DNA of 46,699 nucleotides from an uncultured beta proteobacterium (GTDB taxonomy: Bacteria > Pseudomonadota > Gammaproteobacteria > Burkholderiales > Burkholderiaceae_C), in the NCBI GenBank assembly GCA_903828235.1, contig CAIKLM010000066.1, forward strand, positions 1 through 46,699, given 5' to 3'. The first letter of the stretch is position 1. Each line of letters opens with the position of its first letter. Of the stretch, positions 1 to 6,726 are shown piece by piece. The notes beneath the pieces are model-generated. The model was given only the letters and a program-made list of their open reading frames with translations, ran no database searches and was not told the DNA's origin. The position numbers were made by a program, and so were the translations under genes.

Positions 1-399
1 CACCACCGGGTGGCCGGCGGCGGCCGCGGCGGCGACCACGCGCGCGCCGGGGTCGCTGACGGCGGGCGTGCCGGCATCGCTGACCAGCGCCACGCGCTCG
101 CCGGCGGCCAGCCGCGCCAGCACGGCCCCGCTGGCCTCGGCCTCGTTGTGCGCGTGCAGCGCGATCAGCGCCAGCGACGGCCTCTGCAGCCCGTAGGCCT
201 GCAGCAGCGCGCCGGCCACGCGCGTGTCCTCGCAGGCCACGGCGTCCACCAGCGACAGCACGTGCAGCGCGCGCAGCGTGATGTCGGCCAGGTTGCCGAT
301 GGGCGTGGCCACGACGTAGAGTGCGCCGCGCTCGTGGCGCTGCGCGCCGGCCAGCGCGGCGGCCGCGGCGTGCAGCAGGGAGGGGTCGGTGGCAGGCAA
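1..399 (-). CDS. rsmI: RsmI, 16S rRNA 2'-O-methyltransferase (3' part outside window)
   Basis: RsmI uses SAM to 2'-O-methylate C1402 of 16S rRNA in the decoding centre. The reverse strand reads [19 protein letters not shown], then [11 protein letters not shown], then [18 protein letters not shown]. These are the N-terminal signature blocks of the tetrapyrrole-methylase-fold RsmI family ([10 protein letters not shown], EDTRxT, SDAGTPxxSDPG). The gene runs off the left edge, so only about the first 130 residues are present. The likely start is a TTG whose first base is at 399, giving LPATDPSLL before the conserved core; an upstream alternative start cannot be excluded. It is divergent from yraN and the two 5' ends overlap by about 11 bases. 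Identity is secure; the exact start is not. Confidence 0.88.
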   Translation of the reverse strand, partial: MPATDPSLLHAAAAALAGAQRHERGALYVVATPIGNLADITLRALHVLSLVDAVACEDTRVAGALLQAYGLQRPSLALIALHAHNEAEASGAVLARLAAGERVALVSDAGTPAVSDPGARVVAAAAAAGHPVV

Positions 400-766
400 G
401 ACGGCGGCCGCTTCGCGCGGCGAGGAAGGCGAGGACCGCGCGCTGCAATGGCTGCAGCGACAGGGCCTCGTGCTCGTGCAGCGGCATTATCGAGTGGCGC
501 GCGGCCCCGGCGCGCGCGCCGGCGAGATCGACCTCGTCATGCGCGAGCCCGACGGCACCCTGGTCTTCGTGGAGGTGCGTGCCCGCGCCGGCACCGCGCA
601 CGGCGGCGCCGCGGCCAGCGTGGGCCTGGCCAAGCAGCGCAGCCTGGTGTTCGCCGCGCGCAACTACCTGGCGCGGCTGGCGCACCTGCCACCGTGCCGC
701 TTCGACGTGGTGGCCATCGACGGCGAGCGGCTCGAGTGGCTGAAGGGTGCCTTCGAGGCCGGCTGA
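389..766 (+). CDS. yraN: YraN / UPF0102 family nuclease-like protein
   Basis: A 125-residue protein of the UPF0102 family, which has a restriction-endonuclease-like fold and no firmly established role. The sequence shows the family order: [16 protein letters not shown] near residues 11-26, [20 protein letters not shown] near 46-66 with the D...ExR catalytic-like residues, and a C-terminal RFDVVAID near 102-110. Length matches the family (about 120). The start is GTG at 389, inside the 5' end of divergent rsmI. The downstream gene diaA begins 38 bases after the stop. The order rsmI-<>-yraN-diaA-dolP is the same as in E. coli, except that lpoA (yraM), which precedes yraN there, is absent. Confidence 0.9.
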   Translation: MAGKTAAASRGEEGEDRALQWLQRQGLVLVQRHYRVARGPGARAGEIDLVMREPDGTLVFVEVRARAGTAHGGAAASVGLAKQRSLVFAARNYLARLAHLPPCRFDVVAIDGERLEWLKGAFEAG

Positions 767-804
767 CGGCCGCCGGGCCGCCCCTGCGCGGCAGGCCAAG
801 GCCT

Positions 805-1365
805 ATGATCCCGCGCATGCTCGAACAGCGCATCCAGCAGCACATCTTCGACAGCGCCGACCTGCAGGTGCGCTCGGCCGAGGCGCTGGCCCGCCCCGTG
901 GCCGAGGCGGCCGGTGCGCTGCTGGCCGCCCTCACCGCGGGCGGCAAGGTGCTGGTGGCCGGCAGCGGCGCCGGCGCCGTGCTGGCGCCGCACCTGGCGC
1001 GGCTGTTCACCGGCCGCTTCGAGCGCAGCCGGCCGCCGCTGGCGGCGCTGGCCCTGGCCACGCACCCGCCGCAGGCGGCGCAGGAGGTGCGCGCGCTCGG
1101 CCTGCCCGGCGACGTGCTGCTGTTCATCGACGACGCCGAGCGCGACGGCATCGCCGTCATCACCGCCGCGCAGGCCAAGGACATGACCATCGTCGTGCTG
1201 GCCGGCAAGAGCGCGCAGGCGTTCTCGGAACTTCTGGCCGAAACCGATGTCCTCGTCGCGTTGCCGCATGAACGCGGCGCCCGCGTCACCGAGCTGCAGC
1301 TGCTGGTGCTGCACTGCCTTTGCGACGCCGTCGATTTCCAATTGATGGGAGACCCCGAATCGTGA
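805..1365 (+). CDS. diaA: DiaA-like SIS-domain protein
   Basis: A 186-residue SIS (sugar isomerase) domain protein. In E. coli DiaA is a homotetramer that binds DnaA and promotes timely initiation at oriC; the fold is shared with the heptose isomerase GmhA. Visible features are the N-terminal helix with RMLEQRIQQHI, the core GGKVLVAGSGAGAVLAPHLARL (roughly residues 46-70), GLPGDVLLFIDDAERDG and the C-terminal ELQLLVLHCLCDAVD, a typical DiaA/GmhA ending. The catalytic residues of GmhA are not evident, which fits DiaA. ATG at 805 is used; a second in-frame ATG lies at 817. Its TGA overlaps the GTG of the next gene (GTGA), so the two are probably translationally coupled. GmhA-like activity is the alternative. 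Confidence 0.82.
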   Translation: MIPRMLEQRIQQHIFDSADLQVRSAEALARPVAEAAGALLAALTAGGKVLVAGSGAGAVLAPHLARLFTGRFERSRPPLAALALATHPPQAAQEVRALGLPGDVLLFIDDAERDGIAVITAAQAKDMTIVVLAGKSAQAFSELLAETDVLVALPHERGARVTELQLLVLHCLCDAVDFQLMGDPES

Positions 1366-2036
1366 CCTCGTCCCTGCTCTGGCGGCCCGCGCTGGCCGCC
1401 GCCGTGGCCCTGCTGCTGTCGGGTTGCGCGCCGCTGCTGCTGGGCGGCGCCGTCGTCGGCGGCGGGCTGGTCGCCACCGACCGCCGCACCGCCGGCACCC
1501 AGCTCGAGGACCAGGGCATCGAGTTCCGCGCCTCCGCGCGCGTGCGCGAGCTGGCCACGCTGGGCCAGATCAGCGTGAACAGCTACAACCGCGTCGTGCT
1601 GCTCACCGGCGAGGTGCCCAACGCCAACGAGCGCGCGCGCGTCGAGGACGCGGTCGGCAAGGTCGAGAACGTGCGCGGCGTCGTCAACGAGCTGGTGGTG
1701 GCGGGCAACAGCTCGCTGTCGTCGCGATCGGCCGACACGGTGCTCGCGACCAAGGTGAAGGCGACGCTGGTCGACGCCCAGGACCTGTCGTCCAACGCCT
1801 TCCGCGTGGTGGCCGAGCGCCGCGTGATCTACCTGCTGGGCCGCGTCACCCCGCGCGAGGCCGAGCGCGCGGCCGAGCTGGCCAGCCGCGTCAGCGGCGT
1901 GGAGCGGGTGGTCAAGGTGTTCGACCTCATCACCGAGGCGCAGCTGGCCGCCGAGACCGCGCTGCTGCGCGGCGGCGCGCAGGCGCCGGCGCCGGTGCAG
2001 GCGGCTCCGCAGGCCGCGTCGGCGCCGGCGCGCTGA
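1362..2036 (+). CDS. dolP: DolP-like double-BON outer-membrane lipoprotein
   Basis: A 224-residue lipoprotein. The N-terminus has a short hydrophobic signal followed by the lipobox LSGC at about residues 23-26. Two BON domains follow: the first around SVNSYNRVVLLTGEVPN through NVRGVVNELVV, the second around NAFRVVAERRVIYLLGRVTPREAE through VSGVERVVKVFDLI. DolP (YraP) of E. coli sits in the outer membrane at division sites, binds anionic phospholipid and supports envelope integrity and amidase regulation. The C-terminal tail is Ala/Pro rich. GTG at 1362 is chosen because it is the only start that places the lipobox correctly; it overlaps the diaA stop by four bases. Position after diaA matches the enterobacterial order. 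Confidence 0.88.
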   Translation: MTSSLLWRPALAAAVALLLSGCAPLLLGGAVVGGGLVATDRRTAGTQLEDQGIEFRASARVRELATLGQISVNSYNRVVLLTGEVPNANERARVEDAVGKVENVRGVVNELVVAGNSSLSSRSADTVLATKVKATLVDAQDLSSNAFRVVAERRVIYLLGRVTPREAERAAELASRVSGVERVVKVFDLITEAQLAAETALLRGGAQAPAPVQAAPQAASAPAR

Positions 2037-2040
2037 AGGC

Positions 2041-2943
2041 TCAGCCCCCGAGCCGCACGATCAGGCTCGAGGTGTCCCAGCGTTGCCCGCCCCGGGCCTG
2101 GATGTCGGCGTAGAACTGGTCCACCAGCGCCGTCACCGGCAGCTGTGCGCCGTTGCGCCGCGCCTCGTCGAGCACGAGGCCGAGGTCCTTGCGCATCCAG
2201 TCCACGGCGAAGCCGAAGTCGAACCGGCCCTCGAGCATGGTCCTGCCGCGGTTGTCCATCTGCCAGCTCTGGGCCGCGCCCTTGCCGATCACGTCGAGCA
2301 CCGCGGGCATGTCCAGCCCCGCGCGCTGCCCGAAGGCCAGCGCCTCGGCCAGCCCCTGCAGCAGGCCGGCGATGCAGATCTGGTTGACCATCTTCGCCAG
2401 CTGCCCCGCGCCGCTGGGCCCCAGCAGCGTGCAGGCGCGCGCGTAGGCCATCACCACCGGCCGCGCTGCGGCGAAGGGCTCGGCGTCGCCGCCGCACATG
2501 ACCGTGAGCACGCCTTTCACGGCCCCGGCCTGCCCGCCCGAGACGGGGGCGTCGATGAAGTGCAGCCCCTGCTGTCGCGCCGCGGCGTGCAGTTCGCGCG
2601 CCACCTCGGCAGAGGCCGTGGTGTGGTCGACGAAGACGGCGCCCGGCTTCATGCCTGCAAAGGCGCCGTCCGGGCCGAGCGCGACGCTGCGCAGGTCGTC
2701 GTCGTTGCCGACGCAGGCGCAGACCACGTCGGCCCCGGCCGCGGCCTCGCGCGGCGTGGGGGCGTGCGCGCCGCCGTGCGCGGCGGCCCAGTCCGCGGCC
2801 TTGGCCGCGGTGCGGTTGTAGACGGTGAGGGCGTGCCCGGCCCTGGCCAGGTGCCCGGCCATGGGGTAGCCCATGACCCCCAGCCCCAGGAAGGCGACGC
2901 GGCGGGCGGCTGCGGGCGGCGTGGCGGTGGAATCGGTGCTCAT
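2041..2943 (-). CDS. NAD(P)-dependent 3-hydroxyisobutyrate/tartronate semialdehyde reductase-like
   Basis: A 300-residue member of the beta-hydroxyacid dehydrogenase family. The Rossmann motif FLGLGVMGYPMAGHLARAG starts near residue 19. The substrate-binding block DAPVSGGQAGA and the block GAGQLAKMVNQI, with the catalytic Lys at about 184, are intact. The family includes 3-hydroxyisobutyrate dehydrogenase (MmsB) and 2-hydroxy-3-oxopropionate reductase (GarR/GlxR); the sequence alone does not separate these, and no valine- or glyoxylate-pathway genes lie nearby. The C-terminal half is the helical dimerisation domain (FDFGFAVDWMRKDLGLVLDEA). ATG is at 2943 and its first bases overlap the stop of the DUF502 gene upstream (ATGA), indicating coupling. 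It converges on dolP with a 4-base gap. Confidence 0.85.
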   Translation of the reverse strand: MSTDSTATPPAAARRVAFLGLGVMGYPMAGHLARAGHALTVYNRTAAKAADWAAAHGGAHAPTPREAAAGADVVCACVGNDDDLRSVALGPDGAFAGMKPGAVFVDHTTASAEVARELHAAARQQGLHFIDAPVSGGQAGAVKGVLTVMCGGDAEPFAAARPVVMAYARACTLLGPSGAGQLAKMVNQICIAGLLQGLAEALAFGQRAGLDMPAVLDVIGKGAAQSWQMDNRGRTMLEGRFDFGFAVDWMRKDLGLVLDEARRNGAQLPVTALVDQFYADIQARGGQRWDTSSLIVRLGG

Positions 2944-3614
2944 GGCGCGATGCTGCCACGGCCGCGCGCGGCCGGCAGGTGCTGCGGCGCCGTCACGCCC
3001 ATGCTCACGTACAGCGCGGTCACGGCCTCGACGCTCAGCTCGGCCCGCACCACCCACGCCTCGGGCACGAACATCAGGCCGCCGCCCACCGGCACCGGCG
3101 CCGTGGGCACCATCACCGGCACGCAGCGCCGTCCGTCCACCAGCACCGCCTCGGCCGTGGTCTGCAGCGCCAGCACCACGCAGCCGGGCTCGGTGCGGCC
3201 ACCGAAGCTGACCCACACCGGCTGCATCGCGCGGGTGCCGTCCTCGTCGCGCTGCGACAGCAGCGACACGAAGCGCTGAACCAGGTCGTAGACGTTGCGC
3301 ACCAGCGGGATGCGCCGCACGACGGCATCGACGATGCGCGCCAGGCCGTGCTGCAGGCCGCGCTCCACGAGCAGGCCCAGCAGCAGGATCGCCCCGACGA
3401 TGATGCCCAGTCCGATGGCGTAGCCGACGATCTCGGAGCCCGTGACCCCCAGCCCGATGCCGCCGAGCAGCTCGCCGAAGGCGCTGCGCGGGCCCACCCA
3501 CTGCAGCAGCAGGCTGACGGCCCAGGCGAACACGGCCACCGTGGCGGCCAGCGGCAACGCCGCGAGCAGCCCCGTGACGAACAGGCGCAGCAGGTGACGC
3601 GTCGCGCGCGTCAC
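2940..3614 (-). CDS. DUF502 family inner-membrane protein
   Basis: A 224-residue DUF502 protein of unknown function. It has two clear transmembrane segments, around residues 8-32 (LLRLFVTGLLAALPLAATVAV) and 55-85 (EIVGYAIGLGIIVGAILLLGLLV). A soluble C-terminal part follows with the family signatures IPLVRNVYDLVQRF, MQPVWVSFGG and VPVGGGLMFVPEAWV. The start is a GTG at 3614 that overlaps the pilU TGA by four bases, and its own stop overlaps the next gene's ATG. It is therefore the middle member of a pilT-pilU-DUF502-dehydrogenase run. A link to type IV pili is suggested only by this position. Confidence 0.85.
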   Translation of the reverse strand: MTRATRHLLRLFVTGLLAALPLAATVAVFAWAVSLLLQWVGPRSAFGELLGGIGLGVTGSEIVGYAIGLGIIVGAILLLGLLVERGLQHGLARIVDAVVRRIPLVRNVYDLVQRFVSLLSQRDEDGTRAMQPVWVSFGGRTEPGCVVLALQTTAEAVLVDGRRCVPVMVPTAPVPVGGGLMFVPEAWVVRAELSVEAVTALYVSMGVTAPQHLPAARGRGSIAP

Positions 3615-4747
3615 ATCACCTTCAGGTGTTCGGTGCCGGCTGCCAGGTCGACGTTGCGGGCGCGCGCGCTCTGCAGCTTGATCTGCAGGCGCAGGTCGTT
3701 CACCGAGTCGGCATTGCGCAGCGCGTCTTCGTAGCTCACGTGCCGATTTTCGTACAGGTCGAACAGGCTCTGGTCGAAGGTCTGCATGCCGAGCTCGCGG
3801 CTGCGCTTCATCAGCTCCTTGAGCTCCGCGATCTCGCCCTTGAAGATGAGGTCGCCCACCAGCGGCGTGTTCAGCATGATCTCCACCGCCGCGATGCGCC
3901 CGCGCCCGGCCTCGCGCGGCAGCAGCCGCTGGCTGACCATGGCCTTGAGGTTGAGCGACAGGTCCATCAGCAGCTGCTGGCGCCGCTCCTCGGGGAAGAA
4001 GTTGATGATGCGGTCCAGCGCCTGGTTGGCGCTGTTGGCGTGCAGCGTGGCCAGGCAGAGGTGGCCGGTCTCGGCGAAGGACACCGCGTGCTCCATGGTC
4101 TCGCGGTCGCGGATCTCGCCCATCAGGATGACGTCGGGCGCCTGGCGCAGCGTGTTCTTGAGCGCCGCCTCCCAGCTGTCGGTGTCGATGCCGAGCTCGC
4201 GCTGCGTGACGATGCAGTTCTTGTGCGGGTGCACGAACTCCACCGGGTCCTCGACCGTGATGATGTGGCCGAAGCTGTTCTCGTTGCGGTGGTCGACGAT
4301 GGCCGCCAGCGAGGTGCTCTTGCCCGAGCCGGTGGCGCCGACGAAGATGACCAGCCCACGCTTGGTCATCGCCACCTCCTTCAGCACCGGCGGCAGGCCC
4401 AGGCCGTCGATGGTGGGCAGCGTGGCCGGGATGGTCCGGAACACCATGCCCACCTGGCCCTGCTGCACGAAGGCGTTGACCCGGAAGCGCCCCACGCCCT
4501 GGGGGCTGACGGCGAAGTTGCACTCCTTCGAGCGCTCGAAGTCGGCCGCCTGCTTGTCGTTCATCACCGCGCGCGCCAGCGCCAGCGTGTGCTGGCCCGT
4601 CAGAGGCTGCGGGCTGACCTTGGTGACCTTGCCGTCGACCTTGATGGCCGGCGGGAAGTCGGCCGTCAGGAAGAGGTCGGAGCCGCTGCGGCTGATCATC
4701 AGCCGCAGCAGATCGTTCACGAACTTAGATGCCTGGTCACGTTCCAT
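3611..4747 (-). CDS. pilU: PilU, type IV pilus retraction ATPase (PilT-dependent)
   Basis: A 378-residue GspE/PilT-family ATPase. Walker A is GATGSGKST at about 136-144, Walker B is VILMGEIRDRETM, and the Asp box ITVEDPVEFVH and His box ETGHLCLATLHANSA are intact. The start SGSDLFLTADFPPAIKVDG is PilU-like, where PilT has KASDLHLSAGLPP, and the C-terminus extends about 30 residues beyond PilT. PilU works with PilT at the cytoplasmic base of the pilus to strengthen retraction in twitching and DNA uptake. It lies 42 bases downstream of pilT on the same strand, the usual proteobacterial arrangement, and is coupled by a four-base overlap to the DUF502 gene. Confidence 0.95.
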   Translation of the reverse strand: MERDQASKFVNDLLRLMISRSGSDLFLTADFPPAIKVDGKVTKVSPQPLTGQHTLALARAVMNDKQAADFERSKECNFAVSPQGVGRFRVNAFVQQGQVGMVFRTIPATLPTIDGLGLPPVLKEVAMTKRGLVIFVGATGSGKSTSLAAIVDHRNENSFGHIITVEDPVEFVHPHKNCIVTQRELGIDTDSWEAALKNTLRQAPDVILMGEIRDRETMEHAVSFAETGHLCLATLHANSANQALDRIINFFPEERRQQLLMDLSLNLKAMVSQRLLPREAGRGRIAAVEIMLNTPLVGDLIFKGEIAELKELMKRSRELGMQTFDQSLFDLYENRHVSYEDALRNADSVNDLRLQIKLQSARARNVDLAAGTEHLKVM

Positions 4748-4789
4748 GGTGGTCCTGCGTGGAGCGAAAGCGAGCTTGGGGGCTCACGG

Positions 4790-5833
4790 TCATCCGGGGA
4801 AGTTTTCGGGGGTCTTGGCCTTGGCACGGGCCTCGGCCGGGCTGATGAGGTTGCGGCGGACGAGGTCGGCCAGGTTCTGGTCGAGCGTCTGCATGCCGAG
4901 GTTCTGGCCGGTCTGGATGGCGCTGTACATCTGCGCGATCTTGTTCTCGCGGATCAGGTTCTTGATGGCGCTGGTGCCGAGCATGATCTCGTGCGCGGCG
5001 ACCCGGCCCGAGCCGTCCTTGAGCTTGCACAGCGTCTGCGAGATCACGGCCACGAGCGACTCGGAGAGCATCGCGCGCACCATCTCCTTCTCGGCCGCCG
5101 GGAACACGTCGACGACGCGGTCGATGGTCTTGGCTGCGCTGCTGGTGTGCAGCGTGCCGAACACCAGGTGGCCGGTCTCGGCGGCGGTCAGCGCCAGGCG
5201 GATGGTCTCCAGGTCGCGCAACTCGCCCACCAGGATGGCGTCGGGGTCCTCGCGCAGCGCGCTGCGCAGCGCGTTGTTGAACGACAGCGTGTGCGGGCCG
5301 ACCTCGCGCTGGTTGATCAGGCACTTCTTGCTCTCGTGCACGAACTCGATGGGGTCCTCCACCGTGAGCACGTGGCCGTACTCGTTCTCGTTCAGGTGGT
5401 TCACCATGGCCGCGAGCGTGGTGCTCTTGCCGCTGCCGGTGGGGCCGGTGACCAGCACCAGCCCGCGCGGCCGCAGCGCCAGCTCGGCGAAGACGCGCGG
5501 CGTGCCCAGCTGCTCGAGCGTGAGGATCTTGCTGGGAATCGTGCGGAACACGGCGCCCGGCCCTCGGCTCTGGTTGAAGGCGTTGACGCGGAAGCGCGCC
5601 AGGCCCTGGATCTCGAACGAGAAGTCGCACTCCAGCGTGTCCTCGTAGTGCTTGCGCTGGGCGTCGTTCATGATGTCGTAGACCATCGCGTGGACCTGCT
5701 TGTGGTCCAGGGGCTCGACGTTGATGCGCCGCACGTCGCCGTGCACGCGGATCATGGGCGGCAGGCCCGCCGACAGATGCAGGTCGGAGGCCTTGTTCTT
5801 GACGGAAAAGGCCAGCAGCTGGGTGATGTCCAT
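4790..5833 (-). CDS. pilT: PilT, type IV pilus retraction ATPase
   Basis: A 347-residue hexameric AAA-like motor that depolymerises the type IV pilus. It begins with the PilT hallmark MDITQLLAFSVKNKASDLHL. Walker A GPTGSGKST is near residues 130-138, followed by the Asp box LTVEDPIEFVH, Walker B AILVGELRDLETI and the His box ETGHLVFGTLHTSSA. The C-terminal AIRNLIRE-like motif, here AIKNLIRENKIAQM, is required for retraction in characterised PilT proteins. Length is standard (about 345). The ATG at 5833 is the first residue of the hallmark. It is divergent from yggS across 60 bases, a conserved pairing, and pilU follows. Confidence 0.96.
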   Translation of the reverse strand: MDITQLLAFSVKNKASDLHLSAGLPPMIRVHGDVRRINVEPLDHKQVHAMVYDIMNDAQRKHYEDTLECDFSFEIQGLARFRVNAFNQSRGPGAVFRTIPSKILTLEQLGTPRVFAELALRPRGLVLVTGPTGSGKSTTLAAMVNHLNENEYGHVLTVEDPIEFVHESKKCLINQREVGPHTLSFNNALRSALREDPDAILVGELRDLETIRLALTAAETGHLVFGTLHTSSAAKTIDRVVDVFPAAEKEMVRAMLSESLVAVISQTLCKLKDGSGRVAAHEIMLGTSAIKNLIRENKIAQMYSAIQTGQNLGMQTLDQNLADLVRRNLISPAEARAKAKTPENFPG

Positions 5834-5893
5834 GCGGTCGGGGTTTTGGCGGCGGGTGTGGCCGGGGGCTGGCCAGGGTAGGCTCGGGGCATT

Positions 5894-6586
5894 ATGGAGA
5901 GCATCGGAACGCGGCTGCAAGCCGTGAAGGGGCGCATCGCCGAGGCCTGCCGCGAGGCCGGCCGCGATGCCAACAGCGTCACGCTGCTGGCCGTCAGCAA
6001 GACCTTCGGGCCCGAGGCCGTGCGCGCCGCGCACGCCGCCGGGCAGCGTGCCTTCGGCGAGAACTACGTGCAGGAGGCGCTGGCCAAGATGGAAGCCCTG
6101 GCCGACCTGAGGGCTCAGACCGAGTGGCACTTCATCGGCCCGCTGCAGAGCAACAAGACCCGGCCGGTGGCCGAAGCCTTCGACTGGGTGCACTCGGTGG
6201 ACCGGCTGCGCATCGCGCAGCGCCTGGCCGAGCAGCGCCCGGCCTGGCTGCCGCCGCTGAACCTGTGTCTGCAGGTCAACGTCAGCGGCGAGGCGTCCAA
6301 GAGCGGCGTCGCCCCGGCCGAGCTGCCGGCGCTGGCCGAGGCGGTGGCCGCCCTGCCGGCGGCGCGCGTGCGGCTGGCCGGGCTGATGAGCATCCCCGAG
6401 CCCAGCGCCGACGGCGCCACGCAGCGCGCCGCGCACCGCCGGCTGCGCGGGCTGCGCGACGAGCTGCGGGCGCGCGGCCTGGTGCTGGACACGCTGAGCA
6501 TGGGCATGAGCGGCGACCTCGAGGCCGCCATTGCCGAGGGCAGCACCCTGGTGCGGGTGGGCACCGCGATCTTCGGCGCGCGCTGA
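5894..6586 (+). CDS. yggS: YggS/PLPBP, pyridoxal-5'-phosphate homeostasis protein
   Basis: A 230-residue single-domain PLP-binding protein with the alanine-racemase N-terminal barrel fold. It carries PLP and buffers B6 vitamers and amino/keto-acid balance without known enzymatic activity. Signatures: LLAVSKT with the PLP Lys at about residue 36, FGENYVQEA, EWHFIGPLQSNK, LQVNVSGEASKSG, LAGLMSIPEP, LSMGMSGDLEAAI and VRVGTAIFGAR at the end. All are intact and length is normal. It is divergent from pilT. The following 140 bases before the next gene hold nothing recognisable. Confidence 0.95.
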   Translation: MESIGTRLQAVKGRIAEACREAGRDANSVTLLAVSKTFGPEAVRAAHAAGQRAFGENYVQEALAKMEALADLRAQTEWHFIGPLQSNKTRPVAEAFDWVHSVDRLRIAQRLAEQRPAWLPPLNLCLQVNVSGEASKSGVAPAELPALAEAVAALPAARVRLAGLMSIPEPSADGATQRAAHRRLRGLRDELRARGLVLDTLSMGMSGDLEAAIAEGSTLVRVGTAIFGAR

Positions 6587-6726
6587 GGCGGGCGTCCCGG
6601 CCGGCAGGGGGCCGACCCCGGGAATTCCGCGCGCTGCCCGGCGCGCGCGCCGCCCCGGCCGCTCAAGTTGCGGGCCCCGGCGGCCGAAAGCCCCCCAGCC
6701 ATGGCCCTCCACGACCCCCTCCGTCG

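Noticed and set aside
10..1365. Long plus-strand reading frame starting at the window edge
   Set aside because: Only its last part (from 805) matches a family (SIS). The first part is antisense to rsmI and out of frame with yraN.
3626..5881. Long plus-strand open frames opposite pilU and pilT
   Set aside because: They are His/Asp/Val-rich mirror frames of two clear ATPase genes, a normal effect of high G+C third positions.
6587..6726. A regulatory RNA or promoter between yggS and the first GGDEF-EAL gene
   Set aside because: The stretch is uniformly G+C rich with only low-complexity CG runs; no hexamers or convincing stem could be supported.
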